Positions 34,701 to 45,825 of a DNA stretch of 64,000 bases are shown here, one piece after another. Within the stretch, counting starts at the first letter, position 1. The number at the start of each line of letters is the position of its first letter. A program made the position numbers and the translations under genes. The stretch is from assembly GCF_945859685.1 (NCBI RefSeq), contig NC_079148.1, positions 118,826,156-118,890,155 of the forward strand, written 5' to 3'. The notes beneath the pieces are model-generated. The model searched no databases. It saw only the letters and a list, made by a program, of their open reading frames with translations, and was not told the origin of the DNA. This DNA is from Eupeodes corollae (Eukaryota > Arthropoda > Insecta > Diptera > Syrphidae).

Positions 34701-37700
34701 AATGAATTGGTTAAATTTAAGATTTTTCATACTTTCATACAATTACATACTTTTTTTGATTCGATTGTCTTGCTTAAAAGTTTGTAGGAATAATTCTTAA
34801 AAAATTGAAAATTATCAAAAATATTTTTCATAAAAAAGAAATAGTTTAGTTTGAAAATTTAGTTTTGTAAAATGCATTGTCAGTCGAAAACAAATTTTTA
34901 CAAATTGGATGAATGAAATTAATTTGAGAGATATCAAGAACCGAACATCAATTTTTACCAAATTCGCGCAGTATTTCTTGTAGATTTTATTTTTTTTATG
35001 AAAAAAAACGGACTGTTAGATTTTTATGTATGAAAAAAAAACTACTGAATATCGAAAACAATATTTTCTGTGAAATAAAAAAGTTTGAGGAAAATATTTT
35101 TAATTTTCGAAAAGCTATTTGGGTTTAAGTATTGTTTGTTTGTTTGTTAGGTTTTTATTTTTTGTAAAAAAAAACTGTCAAATCGAATTTTTTAAAATTT
35201 TCCGAATGGTGAAAACAGTATTTCTTTTTAAGTTAAAATTAGTTGGAAGCTGTAATCTCAAATTTTTGAAAAGATATTTGATTTTTACCAACTTTTGTTA
35301 AATTTTCTTTTAAGTTTTTATTTTTTGTAAAAAAAAACTGTCAATTCGATTTTTCTCAAAATTTTATCAGATTGCTTCGGCAAAAAAACTCAAAAATGGC
35401 ATGAACTTGGAGGTTCCCATCGCTTCGAATTTCGCGAATTGGAATTTGGGAGTTTGTTTCTGTGTTTGCTCCGATTTCTGAAAAAAAAAAATTGTCCTAA
35501 TGTTGAAAACAATATTTCTTATAAGATAATATAAGTTTGAATGCTAAATTTCAAGTTTTTGAAAAGATATTTGAATCGATATTCAATTTTTACCAATTTT
35601 GAGTAATGTTTTTTTAGATTTTTATTTTTCATAAAAAAACTGTCAATTCGATTTTTCTCAAAATTTTATCAGATTGCTTCAGCAAAAAAATTCAAAAATG
35701 GCATGAACTTGGAGGTTCCCATCGCTTCGAATTTCGCGTATTGCATTTTGGAGTTTGTTTCTGTGTTAGCTGCGATTTCTGAAAAGGTTATATGCAAAAC
35801 TTGTGAAAGCGATGTATCTATTTCCCAATCAAGTTTTCGAGGGTTAGGTTAATTAAATTGTCGTGTGAGTGTGAAAAACAGACAGTTACTCGGGCCCGTT
35901 GATTGAGAATGCGTTTGAAGTTAATCGCCGATTTGAATTTGTGATGCGATTATTAGGAGTTGGTCACGAAGGAATAAATCTTTTCTGCAGCTTCATGGAC
36001 ATGTGTTCGGGTATTGGAAATTCAACTTATGCTGCACTACTGAAAAACATTCATATTGCCACATCTTCACTGTGTGAAACTTTATTATCATTCGCTGTCA
36101 CGCAAGAAAAAACTTTGAATGAAGAAGCAGGAAAACCAAATAATGAATTGACTGTGTCTGATGATGGTACCTGGAAGAAAAGAGGCTTTTCATCTCTATT
36201 TGGAGCTTCTACATTGATTGGAAAGTACACCGGGAAAGTCTAAGATGTTATGGTTATGAGTAGCTTTTGTGGTGCATGTAATAAGTAGAAAAGTAAAAAA
36301 ACAGCGGATCATTTAGATTACGAAATGTGGTATGAAACGCATGTAGATGAATGCACCATAAACCATACCGGAAGTTCCGGTAAAATGGAAATAAGTGCTA
36401 TCACGCAAATGTTTTTGAAATCCATGGAAAAATATGGGGTAAAGTATATTACATACATCGGCGATGGTGACAGTAAAACTTACAAAGGGATCCTAGATGC
36501 TAAACCGTATGGAGAAACTGTAGTAATACAAAAAGAATGTGTGGGTAACGTAGAAAAGAGGATGGGAACACGATTTCGGGCTGTTAAAAAAGATAAAACA
36601 AATAAAGGAACCGGTGGAAAAGGACCAGGTAAACTTGCTGATAAAGTTATTCAGGAAATAACGAAATTCTATGGATGAGCTATTCAACGTCATCCAGACT
36701 CGCTTGAAAATATGAAGAAGGAAATTTGGGCAACTTATTATCACAAATGTTCTTCAGATGAAAACCCTTAACACCAATTTTGTCCAGAAGGCGCAGACAG
36801 TTGGTGTAAATGGTGTCAAGCTGAAGCTAAGAATGAGCTCGACCAATTTTATCGTGATAAACCACCTTTGATACCAGAAGTACAAGTAGCAATCAAACCC
36901 GTTTTCGAAGATTTATCGAAAGATGGACTATTAATTCATTGTTTAGGAGCAGAGACACAAAACAATAACGATTTGGACTTTTGCTCCTAAGCATCTCCAT
37001 TCTGGCTCCAAGATAGTTGAAATTGCTAGCTACTTATCAGTTATTATCTTTAATGAAGGTTTTGGAGGTATTTCGAAAGTAATGTCGGTTATGGGATGCC
37101 CTTAGGCCGCGAAACCCATCCTTATGTTGAGAGACGTGATGAAAAGCGAATCTCACGTTCTGAGTGGCGCGTAAGTGATGCGGTTAAACAAGCCAGAATT
37201 CATTCAAGAGCTGAACAATCTGCTTTAAAAGAGTTTCAAGAAGAAGAGGAAGGAATCCTCTATGGACCAGGCCTCGCCGATTGAAAGGTAAGTTGATATT
37301 TTCATAGTTAAGAGGACTTGAAACTTTAAACGAGTTTTTATCAAAACTGTGTTTTTCTCAAACTTTCCTTCATTGTATCTCAAAAACGGCTTGACCGAAC
37401 CACTTGAAATTTGATGGGTTGGATTCAGCACATGTAAACCCATGGAATGAACTATCGACAAGCAAAATTTCCAAAAATTTCGATTTTTTTATAGCAAAAA
37501 ACAAAACAAAAAACACAAAATTCGCAAATGGTATATTCATTTGATTATAGTTCATTCCATGCATTTAGGCTCACAGATTAAAACACCGTTACTTTTTTGT
37601 TTTAAATAAGCCAATCAGCCGGAATCGTGGAGGAAGTGCGAGCCTTTTTTTCGAGGTGGAGTTGTTCACACCGGTGTAACTCGTGTTCTTTAAAATATTT

Positions 37701-38492
37701 TTAATTCAAATTTTATATTTATACTGTCGAACTATGTTAATAAATGATTATAAACTTAATAAAGTTGTATCTATAGGTAGGAAGATCTATGTCCCATTGA
37801 AGTCTTTTAACTACAACTCTCGTAAATGTTTTTTGGATCTTTTTGCTTCTAAATAAATGAAACAAAATATAAAGGATTCCAGATTACATTGCAGTATTCT
37901 AGATTAAACCTTACAAACGCAAAATATAAACACTGTAAAGTGTCTGGATCGGAAAACTCCTTTGAGTTTAGCAAAATGAAACCTAACATTGAACTGCCTT
38001 TAGCAACTAAAAAATCTATATGCTTTACAAAGTCAAGTTTTTTGTCAAATATCACACCAAGATCTTTTTTAAAAGTTATAACGGGTAATGACATATAATT
38101 GATTTTATAGACAAAATTACATTTTTTTAATATTTATATAAAATTCAATGAGTTTTCTTATTTTAAGGAGTTAAATAGAGAGTGAATAATTTAAACCTTA
38201 ATCCTGAAAAACAGGTTTTTCACAAAACTTAATCTTTGTTCTAAAATCAAAGAAAATCTATTTATTTATTTCATGTCTAAAAATTAAAATCGTATTTGCT
38301 ATAATAAGCGAATGAAGAAATAAAATAAATTTAAATATAACAAATTATTGATAATTATTGTTATTTTTTTTACAGACTGCAAAGTTCGGGCCTAATCCTA
38401 TAATGGAAACACTTCTTGATGAATTGCTTTCATGGAAAACAGCTGAAAACCTGGAACCAGCGAGTTCAACAAGTGAAGCTCCAAAACTGTAA
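19760..38492 (+). CDS. qm: Geranylgeranyl diphosphate synthase, 7 coding exons
   Basis: Condenses farnesyl and isopentenyl diphosphate to C20 GGPP for protein prenylation (Rho/Rab-type substrates) in the cytosol. Exons: 19760-19825, 19928-20082, 32452-32596, 32707-32967, 33041-33143, 33207-33334, 38376-38492. All phases fit, giving 324 residues; vertebrate GGPS1 is about 300. The first aspartate-rich motif is DDIED (76-80, in SLLIDDIEDNS) and the second is DDYCN (200-204). Other conserved blocks: GKQIRSKL, LRRGIPVAHSIYGVASTINAAN, LLELHRGQGMEIYWRDN, IRKTGGLFMLAIRLMQL, FCEDLTEGKFSFPIIHA and ILRQRT. The last exon (TAKFGPNPIMETLLDELLSW) lies 5 kb away, after TE debris. No frame break, so probably functional. 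Intron 2 (12.4 kb) and intron 6 (5.0 kb) are TE-filled. Intron 3 has an A-rich acceptor without a pyrimidine tract. Drosophila quemao is the likely orthologue. Confidence 0.93.
21160..21350 (+). repeat. Dispersed repeat, short copy
   Basis: Closely matches 4425-4570 and in part 51115-51245, sharing GGTCCGATTT, AATTTTGACATTT and TTGTCCATAGCTCA-type blocks. Non-coding. Confidence 0.7.
21458..22533 (-). mobile_element. I-like LINE 3' fragment with RNase H domain
   Basis: Minus strand: RSIPDRLDYTTPKMVFGKS, VVHFYTDGSKTDHGVGSGIF (RNase H start), VFQAEVMAI, IRIFSDSQAALKSL, HFIWVPGHSDIPGNCKADEL (RNase H end), then GHCLIERHTLRLG and NDFCRSCMDEEEVETVQHLLC. The 3' end carries TTAGGTTAGGTTGGAGTGGC. Stops and frameshifts occur. 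The same family as 18481-19090. Its 5' side is cut by RTE copy C. Confidence 0.8.
22523..22533 (+). repeat. Target site duplication, 3' side of RTE copy C
   Basis: AAATTGAACTA, repeated at 24230-24240, bordering RTE copy C. The complement begins TAGTTCA, which also occurs inside the RTE about 30 bases before its normal end. Confidence 0.8.
22534..24229 (-). mobile_element. RTE-like retrotransposon copy C, truncated at both ends
   Basis: Minus-strand copy running from the endonuclease-RT linker (LLRRKKREHEN, VHKPRTEG, near 24200) through the RT (FRPGKS-, FDFKAAYDS- and SSFGIPAKLVRLCRMTMEN-type blocks) to the C-terminal tail (GRPRFRWRAQVE near 22650). Motif B is altered and the YADD motif has become YSDDIDIIGR. 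The usual 3' end with GGCGCCAC and the AAGT tail is missing, yet an 11-bp perfect duplication flanks the copy. About 30 bases at the 5' end (24200-24229) do not match other copies. Confidence 0.85.
24241..25190. other. AT-rich intron sequence, nothing recognised
   Basis: No family-like ORF in either strand. A fold-back sits at its right edge (25101-25179): 12-bp perfect arms TTTTAGTTATAT plus a second inner 9-bp stem TTCTTAATA. Confidence 0.4.
25200..27250 (-). pseudogene. LINE endonuclease-RT relic (second RTE-like family)
   Basis: Minus-strand order: connector with TRARDSWISQDTWDKI and RTLKFRINS (27138-26791); RT with YPKDWKDGVIVKLPKKGNL, NCYNWRGITVLSV and RQAGFRSGR (26549-26307); EVRQGDVLSPILFWLAIDDVM and HIDYADDM (26141-25902). 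Then a degenerate tail with LRKPDDNIAKQSVQWNPQG and RVERPKKTW near 25400. Many frameshifts. The tail WNPQG-GRP type occurs in several LINE groups, so the clade is uncertain. Confidence 0.75.
27545..30632 (-). mobile_element. RTE-like retrotransposon copy D (5' truncated, best-preserved RT core)
   Basis: Minus-strand copy ending (plus-strand left) in the canonical CTTACTTAAGGTGGCGCTAC. The endonuclease lies at 30531-29471 with one frameshift (NRPRAADQLAEALNC, then VLGDFNAKLGRED and SDHYLVVAKV). An RT ORF of 301 residues (29194-28289) keeps FIDFKAAYDS, FRQGDALSC and LGYADDIDIIGR, so it carries all three palm motifs. A stop follows GVSGAF. A 6-bp repeat CAATCC (27539-27544, 30633-30638) may be the target duplication. 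It lies antisense in GGPPS intron 2. Confidence 0.87.
30640..32440. other. Right end of GGPPS intron 2, no recognised element
   Basis: Mostly AT-rich. The stretch 31794-31860 is unusually GC-rich for this intron, with CGACGACGACC and GGTGGCGGCTGGCG. No ORF supported. Confidence 0.35.
32597..32706 (+). other. GGPPS intron 3 with A-rich 3' end
   Basis: GTAAGT donor. The acceptor AG (32705-32706) is preceded by an (ACA)n run and nine consecutive A-type bases instead of pyrimidines. The position is fixed because it joins PE with ATKVCTEQLLELHRG in frame, the pattern conserved in GGPPS proteins. Confidence 0.75.
33815..34215 (+). pseudogene. mariner/Tc1-type transposase relic
   Basis: Reads LPKKIIFSDKAHFDLDDYVNKQNCRIWG, then EKPIYPKRVTVWCGFWSRGVIG and FFENE (33870-34066). 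After a frameshift it gives RYRSMLNELLF near 34095-34125 and a QDGA remnant near 34167. The order matches insect Tc1/mariner transposases with a SDEAHF-type block carrying the catalytic Asp. It is broken by stops and deletions, and lies in GGPPS intron 6. Confidence 0.75.
34850..35640 (-). repeat. Satellite-like repeat, inverted relative to 8588-9142
   Basis: The complement of this region contains the same TTCGACTCAAATA-type and ATATTGTTTTC blocks in roughly 150-bp subunits. A piece of Mutator-like transposase (35357-35490) is embedded in one unit. Segments starting at 35337 and 35638 are near-identical over about 150 bp, giving a 301-bp tandem period. Confidence 0.7.
35650..37284 (+). pseudogene. 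Mutator-like (MULE) transposase relic
   Basis: Pieces in order: MNLEVPIASNFAYCILEF and VICKTCESDVSISQSS (about 35700-35845); NAFEVNRRFEFVMRLLGVG and DDGTWKKRGFSSLFG (35899-36243); HVDECTINHTGSSGKME and YIGDGDSKTYK, VIQKECVGNVEKRMGTR (36325-36678); then SSDENP-FCPEGADSWCKWCQ and a C-terminal SAEQSALKEFQEEEEG with YGPGLAD. DGTW and GDGDSK are hallmark blocks of the insect Mutator-type transposase domain. Stops at 36241 and 36676 and frameshifts inactivate it. Its first part is duplicated 301 bp upstream. It lies in GGPPS intron 6. Confidence 0.8.
37849..38094 (-). pseudogene. CR1-like LINE C-terminal relic
   Basis: Minus strand: KDLGVIFDKKLDFVKHIDFL, KGSSMLGFILLNSKEF, TLQCLYFAFVRFNLEYCNVIW. 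This is the post-RT thumb region of CR1/jockey-group LINEs. It resembles 40481-40287 of the next LINE but is a separate copy. Located 280 bp before the last GGPPS exon and antisense to it. Confidence 0.75.
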
Positions 38493-38503
38493 TAGTTGCA
38501 ACA

Positions 38504-38509
38504 AATAAA
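38504..38509 (+). terminator. Poly(A) signal of GGPPS
   Basis: AATAAA lies 12 bases after the GGPPS stop codon; a second AATAAA lies at 38636-38641. Either could be used. Confidence 0.5.
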
Positions 38510-38649
38510 CTCGACTAAAGAAAAATGTAAATTATTCCAATCTTTTTCTTGGAATGCTCAATATTTTTTTAACAGTATTTGTCTCATTTCAGCGTTCATA
38601 TGTTCATAAACGAGATTACATTCATTAAATCAAGAAATAAAAATGTTCC

Positions 38650-40040
38650 AACTTAATCTTAAGGATTTTGACTTTATATAATTTAAGACTCTCCGATTGA
38701 GCATTAATTTGAAATTAAATGGGCATTAAAAAAAAGGTATGAGATTAATGAAAGATCGAGGAATTGCAAAAAAAAAAAGAAATAAATAAAATCAAGCACT
38801 ATTTAAACGTCTCTAGATAGATTAAAAAAAACACACACACAACTCTAGTGGAAAGGACTTTCCGACATTGTTAGGTACCTATTAACTAAAAATTATTTTT
38901 GTACTTACATTTACTATAATATTAATAATAATGATGCAAACTAGAAACTCGTATTATACTTATCTACACAATATTACTATATTCTACTTCGTACGTTGTA
39001 TGTCTTTAATTTTTAAGTTAAAAAAAATCAATGTGAAATTTTTTAATTGTTCTATGTTGTAATTTAATGTTAATATAATTAATAATAATGTTCCGACTTT
39101 AAAGAATTTTATGTGCTTTGTTTATATTCATTGTCTTTTATTTTTTATTTGTATACATTTTTTTTTAATAATTTTTTTTTTATTAGTTTTGAAAAATTAA
39201 ACAAAACAAAAATATTGCTTAAACAAAATTTACTTTTAATGCTAATGCTAGCAACCAAATATTCACATAAACTGAAATAAAACAAAACACATAGTTCCAT
39301 TGTTTGATTGTATAGAAACACAAAATAAGAACTGTTATTGAATTTTTGCACTTTTGTAAGCTGAAGGTTAAATAAATATACAAAAAAATCGTTATAATTA
39401 AATGATTTTTGTTTTATTGTTTAATGTTAGAAAATAAGAGACAAGCACTGGACTTGCGAATTTTAATTGTCAATTGATAGTTAAGCATTTTACGAACAAA
39501 AGGTGATATTTAAAGATTATTTTTTTTTTCAGAAGTTGAGAAATTTATGTATTATTGGTGAACTAAACCAGTCTTCAGTTTCAAGTGTCAAAAATCGTAT
39601 ACATATGGGTGATTATACAAACGTTGGGTAACTTTTGAGGATATTTTGTTAACGATAGTTATTAAATCCAACTTCTACAAATTCGGGTGTATTATGATAG
39701 CTAATCTTATTAATATATTGCTCTCAATCGGGCCAGTCACTTTTTTGAGTACATTGTATGATATTTGAAAATTTCAGAATTTGACTGCCAGGGGACTTTT
39801 TTACACTTCAGAATTTCAGAAAGTAGTAAGCTTATAGCAAGCGTCAAACTACGATCAGAGGCTCATTATAAGTGCATGTGTTAGTTGTTAGTAAGATAAT
39901 AATACAATTAAAGCCTCATACGCACAAAATACACACAAAATTAGCATTAAACTATTACAGAACAAACAAGAAAATGAGAACGTTTACGATAATGAAGCAG
40001 TGGTTCTAAACAATGATTTAAAGTTTATGTTATATAAAAT
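38650..40040. other. AT-rich spacer after GGPPS
   Basis: Long A and T runs and a short (CA)n tract near 38832. No ORF resembling a protein family, RNA gene or clear TE end. Confidence 0.4.
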
Positions 40041-40051
40041 GCTCATTCGAC

Positions 40052-42060
40052 TTAAAGCTTCATTCTTGCCATAGTTAGTTCTATGGAAGTCAATATGTAT
40101 AAAATCAAATGTGCGCAGGTGATGAGTTCCGTCCGGTAATTCAAATGTACACAAGATAGCAAATAAGGTGCATCAATTTCACAATTAATAAGTTGATGAA
40201 AAAATACTAAGTCATTATTAACACGCCTTTGATGGAGAGATTGCATTTGAAGAAGTAGAATACGATCATACTTCATAGGGATCTTCCTAAGTAAGACGTT
40301 TTAGGGCAAAGCGAATGAAATTAAGTTGAATTGATTCAATACGTTTTCTATGAATTTCGTAATAGGGAGTCCATACTTGCGAAGCATATTCAAAATGAGG
40401 ACGAACATGGCAATTATACAAAGAAAGGGTAACATAGGGATCATTGAACTCCTTTGCCCAGCGTTTTATAACACCAAGCATAGAACTTGCTTATTGACAA
40501 TAAAATTAATGTGATGTGTAAACTGTAAGTTGGAACTGAAATAAACACCTAAATCTTTAAATGTGGAGACGCGACAGAGGTTTTGCTGTGATATACAGTA
40601 GTCAAATACGTTACTGATTAGTTTTTTAGTGAATGTTATAGTCTGGCATTTTAAAGGGTTGAGTAAAAGGCTATTTTTCCCACACCAAAATGTGAAACTA
40701 TCAATGTCGGCTTGTAAAAGAATACGATCATGGGTGGACTTTATTATTTTGAAAATCTTCATATCGTCAGCAAAAATGAGAAGTTCACTTGAGCGTAGAC
40801 ATGACGAAACATCGTTAATAGACAGGATGAACAGAAAAGGGCCAAGACGGCTTCCCTGCGGAACACCAGATTGAGCAACAAAAGGTTCAGAATGACAATT
40901 TCTAAATTTTACCTCGTAGGATCTGTTTTCAAGGTATGACTTAATCCAAGCTAAGAAAAATGGTGGAAAACCAAGGGCCTTAAGTTTAAATAAAATAATT
41001 CCGTGGCTAAGTTGGTCAAAAGCTTTAGAAAAGTCAGTGTATACACAGTCAACTTCATAACCTTGTTCTAAAGCGTTTGAACATATGTTTGAGAATGTGA
41101 GGAGATTAGTAACGTTGATCTTTTTTTCACAAAACCATGTTGCTGTTCGCAAATGATATTTTTACTAAAATATGCTACACTTTCACAAACAACTTGTTCA
41201 AATACTTTAGGAATGCATGAAAGCTTTGCAATGGGCCTGAAGTTGCTTATATCCGACTTGTTACTTTTCTTGAAAATTGGTGTTAGAAATGACTTCTTCC
41301 ATATACTAGGAAATTTGCCTGTTTTTAGAGAAATTTTGAATAAAAACGTAATGGATTCAACTAAAGCATTACTACACTTTTTAGTACTATCGGGGGAATA
41401 CCATAGGGACCGGCTGAGCAGTCATCATTCAACGCAGATAAAAGATCAAGGACTGTACTCTGTAGCACAGGTATGTGACTACAGCTAGTTTGCGAAAATG
41501 AGTGAAGATTATGAAAATATACTTCATCAACTTCTTGAGGGCTATTAACAAATAACTCACGGAAATTCGTTGCGAAAGCGTTACAGATATCAAAAGTTTT
41601 ATCTAACGAAAGATTCTTGTAAGTGAAGTTAACTGGAAAGCCATCTGATTTTTTAGGATTCTCTTTCAAAGAGGTGCCCATATCAGTAACATAACAAGCA
41701 TATACAAAATTAGAAAGAGATTTAAATTGGTTAAAGAGTTCAACATAAAAAGAGAAGTTGACTGGAGACAGAGTTTTGAGATACGTTTTATATACCTTAT
41801 TTCTTTTGTTACGCAGTAAACGGAATTCTTTCGTGTACCAAGGATGGCTAAAGTTTGTATTTCTTGATTTCTTTATCGGTACATTTTTTTCAAAACAATA
41901 ATTAAGGATCCGATAAAAAGTTGAAACTGCTTCGTCAATGTTAGAAAATGCTAGTGTATCAGCAATTCCAGAAATGGTTAAATCTTCAGACAACTGCTGG
42001 AATTTGGCTCTTCTGAAATCAAAATTATATAAGCAATCAAAAAGAATTACTATGATTAGT
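40052..42060 (-). pseudogene. CR1-like LINE, reverse transcriptase relic
   Basis: Minus-strand order: FDFRRAKFQQLSEDLTISG, HPWYTKEFRLLRNKRNKVY, NPKKSDGFPVNFTYKN, then SAGPYGIPPIVLKSVV (42050-41361); YTDFSKAFDQLSHGIILFKL, SGVPQGSRLGPFLFILSIND, LLIFADDMKIF and FKDLGVYFSSNLQFTHHINF (41152-40466); GVIKRWAKEFNDP and HVRPHFEYASQVW (40481-40287); a C-terminal tail to 40052. RT palm motifs A, B and C (FADD) are all visible. There is a frame change near 41150 and other breaks. RTE copy E lies just beyond it. Confidence 0.8.
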
Positions 42061-42119
42061 AGTAGTAGTAAGGTGATTACTTAAGTCTAAAAAAATGTCC
42101 AAAGGGGGGTGATATTTGT

Positions 42120-44979
42120 CACTTCTGTCTATCAACTCCTACTCTCGGTGAACATCGGGTGCCTAGTACCTAAACTGGAGATTGGGTTCCAACCCCAGTG
42201 GAAAGTTGTTGGGGGCAGCAAACGAGAGAGGAGGAGAGGTGTTTCCACTAAGGCACCTCTACTTATCCAGGTGGCAGCGGACGAATTCTCGAGATGGAAT
42301 CAACGGTGGCGTCTACAGTTCCAATAAGGTTGAACTACTTAGTGAACACCTTATAGGGCTTCTTCGACATAGGCCTGTAAGGAACGGTGTATCCAGCTCG
42401 CCTTCCTTGGAGTTATACTAAGGATCTGGCCCTCCAGGTTGGGGGTTGTGCCGTCGGGTTGACTTCCTGGCCACGTACAAAATACCTTAAGTTGCGAAGC
42501 ACCAACAAGCCTCGGATACGGACGGATTCACTGTTGACAACCCACGCAAACGAAATAAGGACAACGAACTTCGGATATGTACGTGGATTGTTAGGTCCCT
42601 TAACAGACCACGTGCAGCCGAACAATTAGCGGAAGCCCTAAACTGCTGCAAGGCAGATATTACCGCCATTCAAGAATAGCGATGGGATGGACCAGGCAAA
42701 CTAAAAGACTGCGATATATACTACGGCGACTGCTACCGAGAACAAGGACAGCGTCTATTTGGGTATGGATTTGTTGTTGGAACTAGACTCAGGCAAAAAG
42801 CCTTGAGTTTCAACAGTGTGAGCGAGCGCATCACGCATTCGCCAACATAAGCCCAATATGCGCGCATGCCCAAACAGGGGAAAAAGATGAAGACACCAAA
42901 GACATATTCTTCGAGCTCTTAGACAAAACATATGAGCAGTGCCCTGGCTATGATATTAAAATTGTCTTAGGAGATTTTAATGCCAAGCTAGGAAGAGAAG
43001 ACATCTTTGGTGGCATAGTCGGGAGATACAGCCTGAAAGACACCACCTCCGACAACGGATTCAGACTGGTCGATTTTACTGCGGAGCGAGACGTTCTGCT
43101 AGCTAGTACTCAGTTCACACATCTCAATATCCACAAGGGGACATGGAAATCTCCTGATCAATCAACCGTCGACGCACGACACTTCTCCAGTATCCAGGAT
43201 ATCCGAACATTCCGAGAGGCCAACATTGACTCGGACCACTACCTGGTTGTAGCCAAAGTACGGCTACGGATATCCCGATCCAAGCCAAAACAAGGAAGTA
43301 CTGTGAGAAGATTCGACGTTAGACGGCTACAATTGCAAGAGACTGCCATGTCCATTTCCGATCGAGTCTCTTATACAAAACGGCGCTTCAAAAAAGGACT
43401 AGAGCTGCTCAAGAGCTCTACGAGCAGAAGAGGAGAGAGGAACACCGGCTTCGTAGATGGGAAAAAAGAGAGCATGAGAAGCGCGCGATCAAGGAGATAG
43501 AAGGATGTCACAACACGGTTTTTTTACCAAAAGGTAAAAAAACCTCCCAAGGGTACCAGCCACGAACCGAAGCCTATAAAGACGATCAGGGGATTATCGT
43601 AGTAGAACCGCAGTTGATGCTGAGAATATGGGAAGATCACTTCTCCAAATTATATAACGGCGATGACGAACCGAATTCCAAGCCTCTCAACCTCAGCGAC
43701 GCAGATCAACAATTCCGCCTACCTGACCTTGACGAAGTGAAGATAGCTATTTTTAATCTTACGTCAAACAAAGCTGCTGGAGCTGACGGCATCGCTGCCG
43801 AACTATTCAAAGCAGCAGGTGATGACTTGGTAGGGAGCATGCACCAACTCATCTGCAAAATATGGTCGGAAGAAAGCATGCCCGATGTTTGGAATCTCAG
43901 CATAGTATACCTGATACATAAGAAAGGAGACCCTCTAAATTGCACCAACTACAGTCTCCTTAACATTGCATATAAAATCCTCTGCCGTATTATGTGAACG
44001 TCTGAAGCCATTCGTCAACAACCTGATTGGTCCTTATCAGTGTGGCTTCAGACCCCGAAAGTCCACTATCGACCAAATATTCACAGTACGGCAGATCTTA
44101 GAAAAAACCCAGGAACTTCAAATCGTTTCTTCAACATCGTTCTGGAAAGAATTGTGCAAAACTCAACCGTCAACACTAGAGGCACAATCTTCCAAAGGTC
44201 CATCCAATTACGTCAATCAGATGATATTGACATAATTCGAAGATCAAAGCGTGTTGTCAGTGGAGCGTTTTGAAGCATTGCAACGGAAGCGAAGAAGAGG
44301 GGTTTAGTGGTCAATGAGGGCAAGACCAAGTATATGCTGTCATCAAAAAAGGATATTGAACAACGATATCTTGGACAAAACGTGACTATGGACAGCTAAG
44401 GTAGTTAAGGACTTTGTCTACCTAGGCACCGCTATTAACACAGATAACGACACCAGCGCTGAAATCAAACGAAGAATAACTCTTGGCAACCGCTGCTTCT
44501 TTGGACTTAGAAGGCAATTGAGAAGTAAAGTCCTCTCTCGAGCATCTATAAGACACTCATCATCCCGGTTCTCATCTATGGCGCTGAGGCCTGGACCCTG
44601 TCAAAGAAAGTTGAGAGCGTCTTAGGATGCTTCGAGAGAGAAATTGTTTAGGTGATTTTTGGTAACTTACTCATAGATGGAGAATGGAGGAGAAGATATA
44701 ACGACGAACTGTACGGGCTGTACAGCGACACTGACCTAGTTAGCAGAATTAAAGTCCAACGGCTTAGATGGCGAAGGTCTTCGAATCCAATCGCGAGAGA
44801 CGGCGCAGTAGAGGAAGACCGCGACTCAGGTGGCGCACCCAGGTGGGAGAGGACCTCAACCAACTTGGCGTGCGAAACTGGAGACAGCTAGCTAGGTACC
44901 GAGCTGGCTGGAGACGCATGTTGGTTGAGGCCCAGGTCCGCCCCGGACAGTAGCGCCACCTTGAGTAAGTAAGTAAGTA
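42120..44979 (+). mobile_element. RTE-like retrotransposon copy E (internal deletions)
   Basis: 5' end lost: it begins at TCTGTCTATCAACTCC of the family 5' UTR. It has the endonuclease (VLGDFNAKLG-type block near 42970; SDHYLVVAKV near 43236), linker, RT start (43614-43997 with SNKAAGADGIAAELFKAAGDD and KGDPLNCTNY), and the C-terminal tail ending RPGQ at 44953. A deletion removes motif A (after QELQI) and much of the palm; YADD is degraded to QSDDIDII. The 3' end carries TAGCGCCACC and three AAGT units. No clear target duplication. Confidence 0.85.
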
Positions 44980-45780
44980 CTAATACCAAGTTTTTTAAAT
45001 AAAGTTACCAGGAGTTAAAAAAATTCGAACATTAAATAAAAATCCTTGCAATCATCAAAGATATGAATTTATTAATACACTCCCTCTTTTTGGTCCTTAA
45101 TTAAACTTAATAATAAAAAAAATAATAATTTAAATTACATATCAAAATATGAGAACACATCGAGTGTTGTTAACATTAAAATTTCGAAATATCTACATAC
45201 GCCATTATAGTTTTGTGCATGCTCATGAATACATTATGCTAAACGGTTTATTTAAAGCCTACAATAAGTTATTTTTTGATTATGGTTTTTCTATGCGAGT
45301 GTACTTAATGGTATAAATTAAATATGCTTTATTGAAAATATCAATTAGTTTAATACTCTTATTTGAATATTCTTCAGCGTCTACAATAACTGCAACGTCA
45401 TAATTATTTAATCCGATTATGAAAATGTTTAAAATTGAAAAATATTCTATTGCGTTTTATTTATTCATAAGCTCCCAACAAGTTCCTTCCATTTAATTCA
45501 ATTTTATGTTCATATGTTGGTAAAATAGTTTCAAACAAAAACGAAAAGAGGCTCCTGGGGAGTATGTTTAGTTTAGTTTTAATGTTGTACCTATTTAGAC
45601 TTTATATTTATTAATATATTAATTATTTTTTAATTGGAAGCAAATTAATAGGACTAAGTTTTTTTTTAATAAAGTGAAGGGGATACAATAATTAGCGATG
45701 GAGGAGGTCATGAGGTTAGCTGAAGAGTATTCTCCATTAAACAACTTAGTTTTATTATAGACACATAGTTATATCTTTTG
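44980..45780. other. AT-rich spacer
   Basis: No family-like ORF or element ends seen. Confidence 0.4.
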
Positions 45781-45825
45781 GAATCTTTTGGCTGCTCTTA
45801 AGCTTTGCAGTACCTTACATACATT

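Noticed and set aside
35177..35345. CRISPR-like array suggested by spaced AT-rich repeats
   Set aside because: Eukaryotic context, satellite-like units of about 150 bp and no uniform short repeats with unique spacers.
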